A DNA stretch of 60,693 bases from Pseudocoprococcus catus (lineage in GTDB: Bacteria; Bacillota; Clostridia; Lachnospirales; Lachnospiraceae). The translations under genes were made by a program, and so were the position numbers. This document shows positions 33,728-42,734 of the stretch, piece after piece (positions within the stretch are counted from its first letter, which is position 1; every line of letters starts with the position of its first letter). The stretch is taken from positions 1 through 60,693 of the forward strand of contig NZ_JAAXCM010000033.1 of NCBI RefSeq assembly GCF_019734885.1, read 5' to 3'. The notes beneath the pieces were generated by a model that saw nothing but the letters and a program-made list of their open reading frames with translations, ran no database searches and had not been told where the DNA came from.

Positions 33728-35173
33728 CTAATTTCTTCTTATCTTCATGGCATTAATCTTCTCAAAGGGTGTCTCCCGAAGCTCCCATGAGACAATTCGT
33801 TTGCACAAAACATTCTTTCTGTTCATATCCCGGATATAATCATCAATATCCGCAGTCACAGCATTCTCCACTGACTGAACCTCTGCGTGAAGATGTCCGT
33901 CTTTCTCCCTTACCAGAGCTTCACTGATCATCGGACACTTTCTCAGCTGTCCTTCCAACTCCTCCGGGGAAACATTTTCCCCATTGGCCAGAATAATCAG
34001 ATTCTTCTTTCTGCCCGTCAAATACAGATAACCTTCATCATCCACATAACCGAGATCCCCTGTTTTTAGCCAGCCGTCTTCAAAAACTTCATCGATTGCA
34101 GCCTGATCTTTGTAATATCCCAGCATAACGCTCTGGCCGCTGACCTGCACTTCACCATCCACGATTCTTATATGCACGCCCGGTGTTACCTCACCTACAG
34201 AGCCTTTTTTCTTCCGTCCGGCTCTCTCATTGGTAATGACAACGGCTTCTGTCATGCCATATCCACTGATAATATGCACCCCAAGATCTTCAAAAAAGTC
34301 TATGGTTTTTGGATCTGAAAAACTTCCGCCCACAGAAACTGTATGCAGATGACCGTTGAATTTCTGAAACTTCTCTGCTATTGTTCCCTCTGAAGTATCA
34401 TTTTCCAGAATATTGCGCAGAGCCTCCAGAACCAGAGGCACAGCCTGGATAAAAGCAGGTTTCTGCTCATGGATATCTTTCAATGTCCGCTTTGTGTTGC
34501 TGGTAATATACTGTTCAATACCGTTACTGAACATGGAAATGATAGATCCAAGCTTCATCAAATGATAATTGGGTACCGGCGCCATACCCTTGTCAAATCG
34601 CACACCATCATAGGCAAATTCAGCACTGGCACAAAGGGCCATCATATTCTTCTGGGCCAGCATCACACCCTTTTTCTTTCCTGTAGAACCTGTTGTAAAA
34701 AGCACGCATGCAGGCAGTTCCGGGTCCAATTCATATTTTCCGGCAATATCAGGTGCCGGTGTCCTTTTTGCCTCATACATGGACGCCGTTTCCACAGATG
34801 TCAGCTGTTTCGCCCATTCCTGCTGTGCATCATCGATTTTGCCATACAGCAGCACATCCGGATCCAGCAGCCGAAGTTCTTCCTCAAGATCAGATACCTC
34901 CTGTGTATAATTCATGGTCATGATTACAGAACCTGTGTAGAGGAGTGTCAGATAGGCAATGGCCCACTCATAATCCATGGCCCCCACAAGGGCTGCCTTC
35001 TTTCCTGTCCAGTGATGTTCTTCCAGCCAGACTGCCGTTTTCTGGATGTCTGCATAAACCTCTTCGTATTTTTTGGTAATAAGTACTTTATTTTCTTTGT
35101 AAGAAATAGCCGGTCTGCCATGAAAAGCCTGTACCGCATACTCGATCATCTCATAAATATTATTGGCATTCAT
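33728..35173 (-). CDS. AMP-forming ligase (acyl- or aminoacyl-carrier-protein synthetase)
   Basis: The 481-residue protein contains the adenylation-domain series FTTGSTGKKKG near residue 159, SGYGMTEAV near 283, GWLKTGDLGY near 357 and GRKKNLI near 378, with a C-terminal Lys in FEKINAMKIRR as the A10-type catalytic lysine. It should activate a carboxylic acid as an adenylate and load it onto the neighbouring ACP. Amino-acid binding residues cannot be assigned by eye, so acyl and aminoacyl substrates are both open. It is the first of the three-gene decoration module in the polysaccharide operon. Confidence 0.9.
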   Translation of the reverse strand: MNANNIYEMIEYAVQAFHGRPAISYKENKVLITKKYEEVYADIQKTAVWLEEHHWTGKKAALVGAMDYEWAIAYLTLLYTGSVIMTMNYTQEVSDLEEELRLLDPDVLLYGKIDDAQQEWAKQLTSVETASMYEAKRTPAPDIAGKYELDPELPACVLFTTGSTGKKKGVMLAQKNMMALCASAEFAYDGVRFDKGMAPVPNYHLMKLGSIISMFSNGIEQYITSNTKRTLKDIHEQKPAFIQAVPLVLEALRNILENDTSEGTIAEKFQKFNGHLHTVSVGGSFSDPKTIDFFEDLGVHIISGYGMTEAVVITNERAGRKKKGSVGEVTPGVHIRIVDGEVQVSGQSVMLGYYKDQAAIDEVFEDGWLKTGDLGYVDDEGYLYLTGRKKNLIILANGENVSPEELEGQLRKCPMISEALVREKDGHLHAEVQSVENAVTADIDDYIRDMNRKNVLCKRIVSWELRETPFEKINAMKIRRN

Positions 35174-35202
35174 AGGATAACTCCTTTTCTCTCTCAGTCT
35201 GT

Positions 35203-36666
35203 CTATGATGAATGAAATATTTTCCCGAGCATCTGCTGCTCAATTTCCCACACTAAAGGTTCTCTCAGAAGCGTCAGCAGACCACCGTAAGCGCCAAAGA
35301 ATAAAACTGCCGACAAAAGCAATGTCAGGAAACTGCCTATATGGAGATTTTTTACCCACAGAGATGCAATAACTCCTATCAGCACACCGACGGTAATCTT
35401 TCCGTAGCTGACTTCTTTGTAAGCCGGACGCACCATCTTCTTCAATGCTGCGAATTGCACCAGCCATACAACCGCTTCCGCTGCCAGTGTTCCGATGGCC
35501 GCTCCCACAGAAGCCACCCGCGGAATCAGAATAGCATTCAGAATAAGATCTACTGCAGCCCCGGCTATTTCTGAATAAAGTACCTTCTTTTCCTGCCCAA
35601 GGGGCACCAGCATCTGGATACCCATAATATTCGTCAGCCCGATCAGCACAAGGGTCGGCATAATGATCTGCATGGGCAGTATTGCCGGTATGTAAGCTTC
35701 TCCTGACAAAAACAAAACACTTTCGGATGCAAAAAGCATAAAATACACCATCAGGGGCACAGCGATTAGAAACACAAAGCGGATCGCTTTCCGGGTAATT
35801 TCATGGAATTTCTCCATTTCATGATGCTCCACATAATAGGAAGCTCTGGGCAGCAGGACTGTTCCAAGAGATGTCACCACCGCCAGAAGTACGTTCTTAA
35901 TCTTCACCGCCGCATTATAATAACCCACATCCGTATTGCTTTTCATAAAACCAAGCATCACTGTATCAAGATTCGTATAGATCGTTGTAGCGCAGGACAT
36001 GGCAAAAAACACCATAATTGGCTGCATATGCCGTCCAAACTGGTAATGCCCCATCGGCTTCAGATTGATATATTTATGCACATTCATCAGATTGCAGACA
36101 TTTGATGCCGATGCCGCAAAAATAGAAATTCCGCCGTAAATGACATAATCACTCTTTTCATGGATCAGGGCAAACATCGCCAGCAAAGCGATAAATTTGA
36201 AGATAATAGAGGTCACCGTGATATACGTATACCGTTCCAGCCCCTTGTACAGCCAGTCCATGCCGATCATATTAAAGAAAATGGTCAGACTGATGACCAG
36301 AAACAAGGGCTTTTCGGCCTGCATCTTCGGCACCCTGAAAAGTACGGCAAAAAATACAGCATATGTCAGAATACTCATGACACAGTTAATCAAAAAAATC
36401 TCCTGTGCCGTCTGTGTCAATGCCTCTCTGTCATCACGCACCTTCGCACAAGCTCTGATACCGTAAGTTGGAATACCCAGCTGGGCAAACAATGCAAAAT
36501 ACGTCACCACCGATGTGGCAAAAGAAACCGTACCGGTGCCTTCCGGCATAAGAATCCTCGATACATACGGAAATGTAATCAACGGAAAAATAAAGGATGA
36601 CATAGTCAGTATGGCATTCATTATGAAATTTAATTTTAACGAAGATGTCATTTTATCTTTCATCAT
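35203..36666 (-). CDS. Polysaccharide flippase (Wzx/MOP family)
   Basis: The 487-residue protein has 12-14 membrane segments, and its N-terminus (NAILTMSSFIFPLITFPYVSRIL) with the later FATSVVTYFALFAQLGIPTYGIRACA matches the Wzx flippase family. It would move lipid-linked repeat units outward. The start at 36666 follows AGAGAAGAAA and lies three bases after the polymerase stop. Situated between the Wzy-like polymerase and the decoration module, as expected for a Wzx/Wzy cluster. Confidence 0.93.
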   Translation of the reverse strand: MMKDKMTSSLKLNFIMNAILTMSSFIFPLITFPYVSRILMPEGTGTVSFATSVVTYFALFAQLGIPTYGIRACAKVRDDREALTQTAQEIFLINCVMSILTYAVFFAVLFRVPKMQAEKPLFLVISLTIFFNMIGMDWLYKGLERYTYITVTSIIFKFIALLAMFALIHEKSDYVIYGGISIFAASASNVCNLMNVHKYINLKPMGHYQFGRHMQPIMVFFAMSCATTIYTNLDTVMLGFMKSNTDVGYYNAAVKIKNVLLAVVTSLGTVLLPRASYYVEHHEMEKFHEITRKAIRFVFLIAVPLMVYFMLFASESVLFLSGEAYIPAILPMQIIMPTLVLIGLTNIMGIQMLVPLGQEKKVLYSEIAGAAVDLILNAILIPRVASVGAAIGTLAAEAVVWLVQFAALKKMVRPAYKEVSYGKITVGVLIGVIASLWVKNLHIGSFLTLLLSAVLFFGAYGGLLTLLREPLVWEIEQQMLGKIFHSS

Positions 36667-36668
36667 TG

Positions 36669-38054
36669 TTATTTCTTCTCTCTCATTTTGCCGCCAATCC
36701 ATTGCATCATCTTCTCAGGTACACGGTACTCCACGATAAATTTATCCAGTACGAAAGCAACCGGCACCAGCTTGATAAAAGGTGCATCAAAAATTGTCTC
36801 ATAAAAACGGTTTGAAAAAGCTGACATCACCAGATCATTGAACAGATAGGCATAAATAAACAATCTGAAATCAATAGGATGACGGCTGATGTTTGTACGC
36901 ACTTTCACATACGTCACTGAATAATAAAGTGCCATCATTCCTGTCCAGCATACAACACCAAAATAGCCGAAATCAAAGATAATCTTATAGAACATCGTAT
37001 ATACATTGCCAATCTCTATGCCATTTCTGCTGAAGGAGAAGAAATTAATTTCTGCAATAGAGAAAAGATTCGTACCGCAGACTTTGGCAATATAAGCATA
37101 AAGGCCCCGAAGAATATGGGGAGCAAAAACCGGAACTTCCGACACGCCACGAAAAAGCGTAATATCATTGTTACGCAGAAATGTATCCAGATTGACAACC
37201 GGTGCCCCGACATAATTAAAAATATAACCAAAAATATTGAAACCATCTGTCCCCCGACCCATGGCAAAAAGCAGTGCCAGCATCAGAAGACACAGTGTCC
37301 CCGCTGATGCCGCCATGATACCAAGAAGTTTGCCATTCAGACGGTACTGTCTGCCCTGCCGCATATAGAAAATATACAAAAGACAAACCACAAAAGTAAC
37401 AATTCGAAGAATTGGTGATCTGCTGCCATTCATGACGATTCTCACAACCATCAAAAAAACAGAACATACATGCAGCGGATTGATTTTTTTATTCACCGTA
37501 AAATTGTATACAGCAATATACAAAAGAAGATACTCCGCCGCACAGCACAACGGATTTGTGACACGATAAACAAAAGGAATCGGCACTGCCAACTGGGCAT
37601 ATGTATCTGTCCAGAACTTTGTCATTGTATCATACAGCTTAATCTTTGCCCCTAGCCCTGCATAACTCTCTCCTGAAATGGCACTGTAAGCATCTGACAA
37701 ATTGCCAAGATACTTAATAAAAAATATAATTGATAAAATCTGTGCAATTATCAGAAGCATAACATAGATATTGTTAAACTCAATAAACTGCGGCATTCTC
37801 ACTGCCGTTGTCTTACGATTTAGCTTTTCGGTAATCCATGACACAAGAGAAAATACAGCAAGTCCTGCTGTGATAACACCCACAGTAGCCGGTATCATTT
37901 CAATTGCATAGGCATTTTTCTCAACAACGCAGACCGCTGCATAGCAAAGGAATGCCGCACTGAAAATAACCGGTGGGGTCATCCAGTCCATTTTTGTCCA
38001 TTTTAAATTAAAAACTACAAAAGCTAATGTTATCACACACAACAGATACAGCAT
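36669..38054 (-). CDS. Oligosaccharide repeat-unit polymerase (Wzy-like)
   Basis: The 461-residue integral membrane protein has about eleven hydrophobic segments and a long outer loop (about residues 290-340, with FLRNNDITLFRGVSEVPVFAPH). That topology and size, plus location between glycosyltransferases and a flippase, fit an O-antigen-polymerase-type Wzy. Sequence identity in this family is very low, so the call leans on context. Confidence 0.78.
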   Translation of the reverse strand: MLYLLCVITLAFVVFNLKWTKMDWMTPPVIFSAAFLCYAAVCVVEKNAYAIEMIPATVGVITAGLAVFSLVSWITEKLNRKTTAVRMPQFIEFNNIYVMLLIIAQILSIIFFIKYLGNLSDAYSAISGESYAGLGAKIKLYDTMTKFWTDTYAQLAVPIPFVYRVTNPLCCAAEYLLLYIAVYNFTVNKKINPLHVCSVFLMVVRIVMNGSRSPILRIVTFVVCLLYIFYMRQGRQYRLNGKLLGIMAASAGTLCLLMLALLFAMGRGTDGFNIFGYIFNYVGAPVVNLDTFLRNNDITLFRGVSEVPVFAPHILRGLYAYIAKVCGTNLFSIAEINFFSFSRNGIEIGNVYTMFYKIIFDFGYFGVVCWTGMMALYYSVTYVKVRTNISRHPIDFRLFIYAYLFNDLVMSAFSNRFYETIFDAPFIKLVPVAFVLDKFIVEYRVPEKMMQWIGGKMREKK

Positions 38055-38056
38055 TT

Positions 38057-39112
38057 TTATCTCCTCACAAGTTCAAGTGCTTTTTGAAGGGCCGTCCTGC
38101 CATAGCAGCCGTGAATCAGCTGTTCTCTGACAGAGCTGATATTTCTGACATATTCAAGATATTCCTCCTCTGTCAGTCTGGCCATCCTGTCAATCAGTTC
38201 CGGCAGAGATGCCGCCGTAAGTCCCAATCCGTTGCCCCTTACGAAATCAGCCTCTGCCGCCCCGTTCCAGATGACAACAGGCAGCCCCGATGACAGATAC
38301 AGGGACAATTTATGGGGATTATTATATCTCAGGTACTGACCTGCATCCCCCAGACAACCTTCAATGCTGCTACCATCCCATACAAGGCCAAAGCCCCTGT
38401 CAAGCTTTGAAGGTACTTCATCTGAAGGCAGATTACCGCCATAGCAGATATTGTCATAAGCACCCATCTTCTCGTCATAGTTAGGGCCGTATAACCGCAC
38501 CTTCAGCGGCGCAAGCCGTCCCAGCTGTCCGATATAACCGCATTTCACAGTCTCCAGATTACCCGCAACTATAATTTCCCTGGCAAAAACAGGCATTCGC
38601 CCTCCATCATCCTTCTGCAGGTAATCGAAAATTCCCAGCTTTATTATCCTGCTGCCGTCAACACCCTGTTTTATAAAATAATCAGCCATACGGTCATTAT
38701 GAACGATCAGTACATCTGCCAGATCAAGCATTGTCAGAAATTCATGTTCATAATAGGCATTATACCGAAATCCGCGCAATTTCTCAACATCATGTACAAG
38801 ACAAATATAACGCACATGCCGCTGCTCTTTGAGTTTTCTTAAAGCACCTTCCCGTGTCAGCTGCGGGTAATGAAACGGATGCTGCAAAAGAACAACAGAA
38901 TCTTTTTCAATCGTCCTGCATGCCTGATGCCAATCCTTCAGATAACCTACCTGCCGCTGGAGTTTGGCTGCTTTTGACAGCGCAGTAGAACGCATACGGA
39001 TACTGACAGGCTTGAAGCCTATATTCTCTGCAATCCACGCAATATCTGATGTTGCCTTTGTTCCTGCATGATTATCATTGCCTGCAATTTCTACGATCTG
39101 ATATAATTTCAC
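38057..39112 (-). CDS. Glycosyltransferase, Gtf3/glucosyltransferase 3-like
   Basis: The 351-residue protein begins MKLYQIVEIAGNDNHAGTKA and carries GLVWDGSSIEGCLGDAGQYL then RYNNPHKLSLYLSSGLPVVIWN near residue 240. The WDG...G...YLRYNNPHKxSLYLxxGLPVI pattern is typical of Gtf3-type enzymes, which extend glycans in Streptococcal and Lachnospiral clusters. It overlaps the upstream GT4 gene by four bases. The sugar donor is unknown. Confidence 0.82.
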   Translation of the reverse strand: MKLYQIVEIAGNDNHAGTKATSDIAWIAENIGFKPVSIRMRSTALSKAAKLQRQVGYLKDWHQACRTIEKDSVVLLQHPFHYPQLTREGALRKLKEQRHVRYICLVHDVEKLRGFRYNAYYEHEFLTMLDLADVLIVHNDRMADYFIKQGVDGSRIIKLGIFDYLQKDDGGRMPVFAREIIVAGNLETVKCGYIGQLGRLAPLKVRLYGPNYDEKMGAYDNICYGGNLPSDEVPSKLDRGFGLVWDGSSIEGCLGDAGQYLRYNNPHKLSLYLSSGLPVVIWNGAAEADFVRGNGLGLTAASLPELIDRMARLTEEEYLEYVRNISSVREQLIHGCYGRTALQKALELVRR

Positions 39113-40227
39113 GCCTTTTCTCCTAAAATTCGCTGCTCAAATTCATCTTTTACATGTTCTATCTCATATCCGCTTTGAATAAAATGCTCCCAGATATCCT
39201 CCGGATTTTCTCTGACAAACCACTCCTTCATCTCACATACCGCCTCTGCCCATATTTCCGGCGGCTGTTGAAGGCTGAGCATCTTTATATTCTTATTCAT
39301 TCTGACTTCATCCGGAATAACATCCTCAGATGCCAATACCGGCACGCCATTCGCCTGAGCTTCCATGGCAGCCACCGGAAGTCCTTCAAATACAGATGGA
39401 AATAAAAAGAGGTCAAAACTGCTGAGCCAATCTCGGATATTGGACTGGACACCGGCCATATACACATACTCCTGAAGCCCCTTCCGGAAAATCTGTTCCC
39501 GGAGTTCACTTTCATCCTCTCCCTGGCCGACAAGCACAAGACGCACAGAGCGATCCTTCCTGACCAGCGCTGCCATCACCTCAAGGGCAAAACGCTGATT
39601 TTTCTCAAAATGCAGTCTGCCTACATTGCCGATGACAAATTGATTCTGCCAGCCAAGCTGCCGCCGGATATTCTCTCTTCCATTCTCATCATAAGCCATG
39701 CATTGAACATCAATGGCATTATGCAGAATCACTGCCTGTGAACATATCTCAGAAGGATAAAACCACCCGGCAGCTTCTGCTGAGCAGGCCCAGAAATCCG
39801 TGGCAAATCTGCCGATTTGCTTTTTATTGTGCTGATGCAGCAAACCTCGCAGTCTGCCATCCATGTTGGCTGAACTGTGACTGTGGATAATACGCTTCGG
39901 AATCCCGTACTGTGCTGCCAGTTTCAGATAATCTATATTGGCCAGACTGCAGATATTCACCCAGATTACCGCATATTCCGCAGCATGTTCCCTGAAAAAA
40001 CATTTCAGTTCAAGGCGATATCTCGGATAATTTTTACTGCGTGCCGGGAAATGGAATGTATGACCCCCAAGAGCCAGCAATTCCGCTTCATATGCTACTT
40101 TTTCATAGGAATTGCACAGGAAATCGAACTGTATCCTTGTCCGGTCTATATGTCTGTAATAGTTCATAATGACACTTTCTACACCCCCCGGGGTCTCTGT
40201 CATACCAAATACAAGCACTTTTATCAT
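39109..40227 (-). CDS. Glycosyltransferase family 4 (EpsF-like)
   Basis: The 372-residue protein has a GT-B fold: the first domain opens VLVFGMTETPGGVESVIMNYYRHID, typical of EpsF/capsular GT4 enzymes. The second domain has LVGQGEDESELR and the EX7E-type segment FPSVFEGLPVAAMEAQANGVPVLAS near residue 275. It overlaps its downstream neighbour (ATGA) and is 12 bases after the GT2 gene. It should add a hexose retaining its anomeric configuration; the sugar is unknown. Confidence 0.92.
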   Translation of the reverse strand: MIKVLVFGMTETPGGVESVIMNYYRHIDRTRIQFDFLCNSYEKVAYEAELLALGGHTFHFPARSKNYPRYRLELKCFFREHAAEYAVIWVNICSLANIDYLKLAAQYGIPKRIIHSHSSANMDGRLRGLLHQHNKKQIGRFATDFWACSAEAAGWFYPSEICSQAVILHNAIDVQCMAYDENGRENIRRQLGWQNQFVIGNVGRLHFEKNQRFALEVMAALVRKDRSVRLVLVGQGEDESELREQIFRKGLQEYVYMAGVQSNIRDWLSSFDLFLFPSVFEGLPVAAMEAQANGVPVLASEDVIPDEVRMNKNIKMLSLQQPPEIWAEAVCEMKEWFVRENPEDIWEHFIQSGYEIEHVKDEFEQRILGEKA

Positions 40228-40239
40228 CTGTGTTCACCT

Positions 40240-41250
40240 TTATCTTTTTCTCTTCTGCCAGACTCTCAGTGTATACACAACGCCCAGCAGTCCATATAAA
40301 TGTCCTTTCAGCAGCAGGCCTGTCACACGTGAAATCCATCCGCCTGATTTCAGAGATACCCTTCGAATCGCCTTTTTAAAAACCGGATGTCCGGCTGTAT
40401 CTCTGATTCTTCGGACCTTCTCACCACAGAAAACATCATTTCCTGTGCAAAATACACCATTCACCATGGCAATATGAAAATGCGCCAGTATATACTGATC
40501 ACAGGCACACTGTATCGCTTCGGATTCACCTGACATCCGCTCCGTCATCACCGTCATGGCACGGATATAAGCCTCAACCTTCTGTGCATCAAAAGCATGC
40601 ATCACCGATACCGGATTGATATGATAATCATAAACGATGTCCGGATAAAATGCAGCAGACCGGCAAAAAGCTGTATACTGGAAAGTAAAATCACTGTCCT
40701 CTGCCATGCTAAGCTCCGGCTCAAACAACACACCGGCCGCCACTACCTGCTGTCTTCGAAAAAGTTTCGCCCAGACCTGCATATACCGTGTGGGTGCTTC
40801 CAGCATCCGTATTCTGACCGCTTCAATTTCACTGCCGGTATAGAATTCTGATTCGCTGCAGACCGGCCGCCGTTTTTCTCCACTCTGATGTCCGAAAAGA
40901 CACACATCCGCTTCACTGGTCTGCATCACCTCAATGAGCCGCTTCCCAGAACCGGGATGAAGCTCATCATCTGCATCCACAAACATCAACCACTTCCCGG
41001 AAGCATGCATCATGCCCTCATTCCTGGCATTGGAAACACCCTGTACCGAATGATACAGCCGTATATATGGCATGTGCCCTGCCAGTGCTTCAATCACTTG
41101 CCGTGTCCCGTCTTCAGGCCCGTTTTCCACGACAATAACTTCATATAAAATGTCGCTGCCCAATTCACGGCAGATGCTGGATATCGTCTTTTTAATTGTC
41201 TTTTTTGAGTGATAGGCCGGTATGACTACCGAAATCAGCATGGCATCCAT
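40240..41250 (-). CDS. Glycosyltransferase family 2
   Basis: The 336-residue protein has the GT-A opening ISVVIPAYHSKKTIKKTISSI, VVENGPEDGT and the metal-binding WLMFVDADDELHPG near residue 90. These are standard inverting family-2 motifs. A C-terminal tail with two hydrophobic stretches may associate with the membrane. The start could be 41250 or 41241; GGGG lies rather far upstream of either. Part of the polysaccharide operon. Confidence 0.92.
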   Translation of the reverse strand: MDAMLISVVIPAYHSKKTIKKTISSICRELGSDILYEVIVVENGPEDGTRQVIEALAGHMPYIRLYHSVQGVSNARNEGMMHASGKWLMFVDADDELHPGSGKRLIEVMQTSEADVCLFGHQSGEKRRPVCSESEFYTGSEIEAVRIRMLEAPTRYMQVWAKLFRRQQVVAAGVLFEPELSMAEDSDFTFQYTAFCRSAAFYPDIVYDYHINPVSVMHAFDAQKVEAYIRAMTVMTERMSGESEAIQCACDQYILAHFHIAMVNGVFCTGNDVFCGEKVRRIRDTAGHPVFKKAIRRVSLKSGGWISRVTGLLLKGHLYGLLGVVYTLRVWQKRKR

Positions 41251-41256
41251 TGAGTA

Positions 41257-42069
41257 TCAAAATCCCCTTTCATACTTCTTCTTGAAAATCTTGGCACACA
41301 AAAAAGCGCCGCCTTTTTTGAACCAGTTGATTTTCTCTAAATGCAGACATGGTAACTCTTTGATTTCACTCTTCTTCATTCGCCCGCCATCTATTTCATG
41401 CTGCAGCCAGACATTAAAAATGATCTCGCTGATTCTGCCATACAGGCGTTTCTGAAAATCCGACAGATTTTCTGATGACGGCATCCGTTTCTCAAGTTCA
41501 AATAAAACATCAAACACCCAGGTGCAATAAGCTTCCATATCCTCCCGCCGCATGATAAACATATTGAACATATGTCCCCATGTACGTTTCATCACACAAT
41601 CATAACTCTTCAGATAATCCGGATACTTCTCCGCTATAATCTCTCTTGTACAGTCCAACTGACAGGCATAATGTGTATGTGCATAATGCGAATATAAGGT
41701 TTCTATATAATAATGCCGCTTCTCCGGTACAAAAACTCTGTATTGGTGCAGCATAGGTTCCAACTCAGAATATGTGAGAACATGATTCACCCAGTCATCC
41801 CTTCGGCCCTTCTTCAGGCAGAAATATCTCCGATAATGAACCAATCCGATATAATCTTCTTTCAGATTCTTCCACGCCCAATATAATCCTGTCAGTTCAC
41901 AAAATCCAGGATTCTTCTCTGAAATATGCTCTTCACCGGTGTCATCTCTTCTATATCCCAGATCTGTCTTTCCTTTCGCTCCTACATGAAGCGGAAGATA
42001 CATAGAATCTGTTGGCATCTGATAGGCTTTATGCGTCGCAACAACAATTCTGACAGATTTGTTTGTCAT
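41257..42069 (-). CDS. DUF4422 glycosyltransferase-like protein, first gene of the polysaccharide operon
   Basis: The 270-residue protein starts RIVVATHKAYQMPTDSMYLPLHVG and has ENPGFCELTGLYWAWKN-type and GLVHYRRYF motifs, the hallmarks of DUF4422 proteins found in capsule and exopolysaccharide clusters and thought to be glycosyltransferases. A CAAGGAG site precedes the ATG. It is the first gene after the operon promoter and leader hairpin. Confidence 0.88.
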   Translation of the reverse strand: MTNKSVRIVVATHKAYQMPTDSMYLPLHVGAKGKTDLGYRRDDTGEEHISEKNPGFCELTGLYWAWKNLKEDYIGLVHYRRYFCLKKGRRDDWVNHVLTYSELEPMLHQYRVFVPEKRHYYIETLYSHYAHTHYACQLDCTREIIAEKYPDYLKSYDCVMKRTWGHMFNMFIMRREDMEAYCTWVFDVLFELEKRMPSSENLSDFQKRLYGRISEIIFNVWLQHEIDGGRMKKSEIKELPCLHLEKINWFKKGGAFLCAKIFKKKYERGF

Positions 42070-42133
42070 AATACATTCTCCTTGTCTGGTTTATGCATTA
42101 GTTAATCATATCACATTTTAAAGAAAAATAAAA

Positions 42134-42168
42134 CAAAAAACAGCCATAATCTCTATGACTGTTTTTTG
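42134..42168 (-). terminator. Leader terminator-like hairpin upstream of the polysaccharide operon
   Basis: On the minus strand CAAAAAACAG and CTGTTTTTTG bracket TCATAGAGATTATGG (itself partly paired), followed by TTTTATTTTT. It lies between the strong promoter at 42264-42236 and the first gene at 42069, so it sits in the 5' leader as an attenuator, though it would also stop read-through from the gene at 42317. Confidence 0.7.
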
Positions 42169-42235
42169 TTTAAAGGGAGAAAAAATATATAATCAAAATA
42201 ATGATTGATATCGCTTACTAATAGTTTGTATACTA

Positions 42236-42264
42236 ATTATATATCTCGCTACATATTTTGTCAA
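42236..42264 (-). promoter_or_regulatory. Consensus sigma-A promoter of the polysaccharide operon
   Basis: The minus strand has TTGACA (42264-42259), a 17-base spacer and TATAAT (42241-42236), a perfect consensus match. The predicted leader to the first ATG is about 160 bases. Confidence 0.88.
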
Positions 42265-42316
42265 CTATCTATATTCAATAAATTTAGCGTGCTAATTATA
42301 GCTAATTTGTACAATT

Positions 42317-42631
42317 TTATTGTTCCTGTATCCAGTTCATCACCGGATAGACACCTTCTTCCACAACCGCTTTTCGAAGTGCCTCTACAGTCAGTTGTTT
42401 TTCCATCTCCGACATTGCCGCATGATACACCCTGCTGTTATCCAGCAACTGCATCTGTTTTAAGAACATGGTTACTGATAAGATCAGCACTACGATGATC
42501 ATCCTGCCTGAGAAAGTACTCCTTCTCTCATTAGGAAAAGGCATATCCTTCCCGGCCTTTTTCCTTCCCATCTGTTTCAGCCGACGACTGTTGTTCCTCT
42601 GCTCTGCTTCCATTTCATAATAATCATCCAT
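42317..42631 (-). CDS. Small single-pass membrane protein, unknown
   Basis: The 104-residue protein has a basic N-terminal 40 residues, one membrane helix (MIIVVLILSVTMFL, about residues 44-57) and an amphipathic outer tail of about 45 residues. No domain is recognised. The GGCGGAG ribosome-binding site lies eight bases before the ATG and inside the 3' arm of the hairpin at 42635-42676, which could hide it. Upstream is a HAD phosphatase gene. Confidence 0.65.
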   Translation of the reverse strand: MDDYYEMEAEQRNNSRRLKQMGRKKAGKDMPFPNERRSTFSGRMIIVVLILSVTMFLKQMQLLDNSRVYHAAMSEMEKQLTVEALRKAVVEEGVYPVMNWIQEQ

Positions 42632-42634
42632 ACA

Positions 42635-42676
42635 AAAAGCTCCGCCTTTTTGCTTATTATACTCAGGCGGAGCTTT
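42635..42676 (-). terminator. Terminator hairpin overlapping the next gene's ribosome-binding site
   Basis: On the minus strand AAAGCTCCGCC, a 19-base loop and GGCGGAGCTTT are followed by TTTG, an 11-base perfect stem. It terminates the pepD-HAD transcript. Its loop contains a TATAAT-like sequence, and its 3' arm is the ribosome-binding site of the gene at 42631. Confidence 0.75.
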
Positions 42677-42734
42677 ATTTATGAGCAGCTGCTGCTTAAA
42701 TCCATATTTATTTAAAACATAAACACTGTTCTGA

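Noticed and set aside
34469-35215. Plus-strand 248-residue frame
   Set aside because: It is antisense to the AMP ligase, which shows all adenylation motifs; no start signal supports the plus-strand frame.
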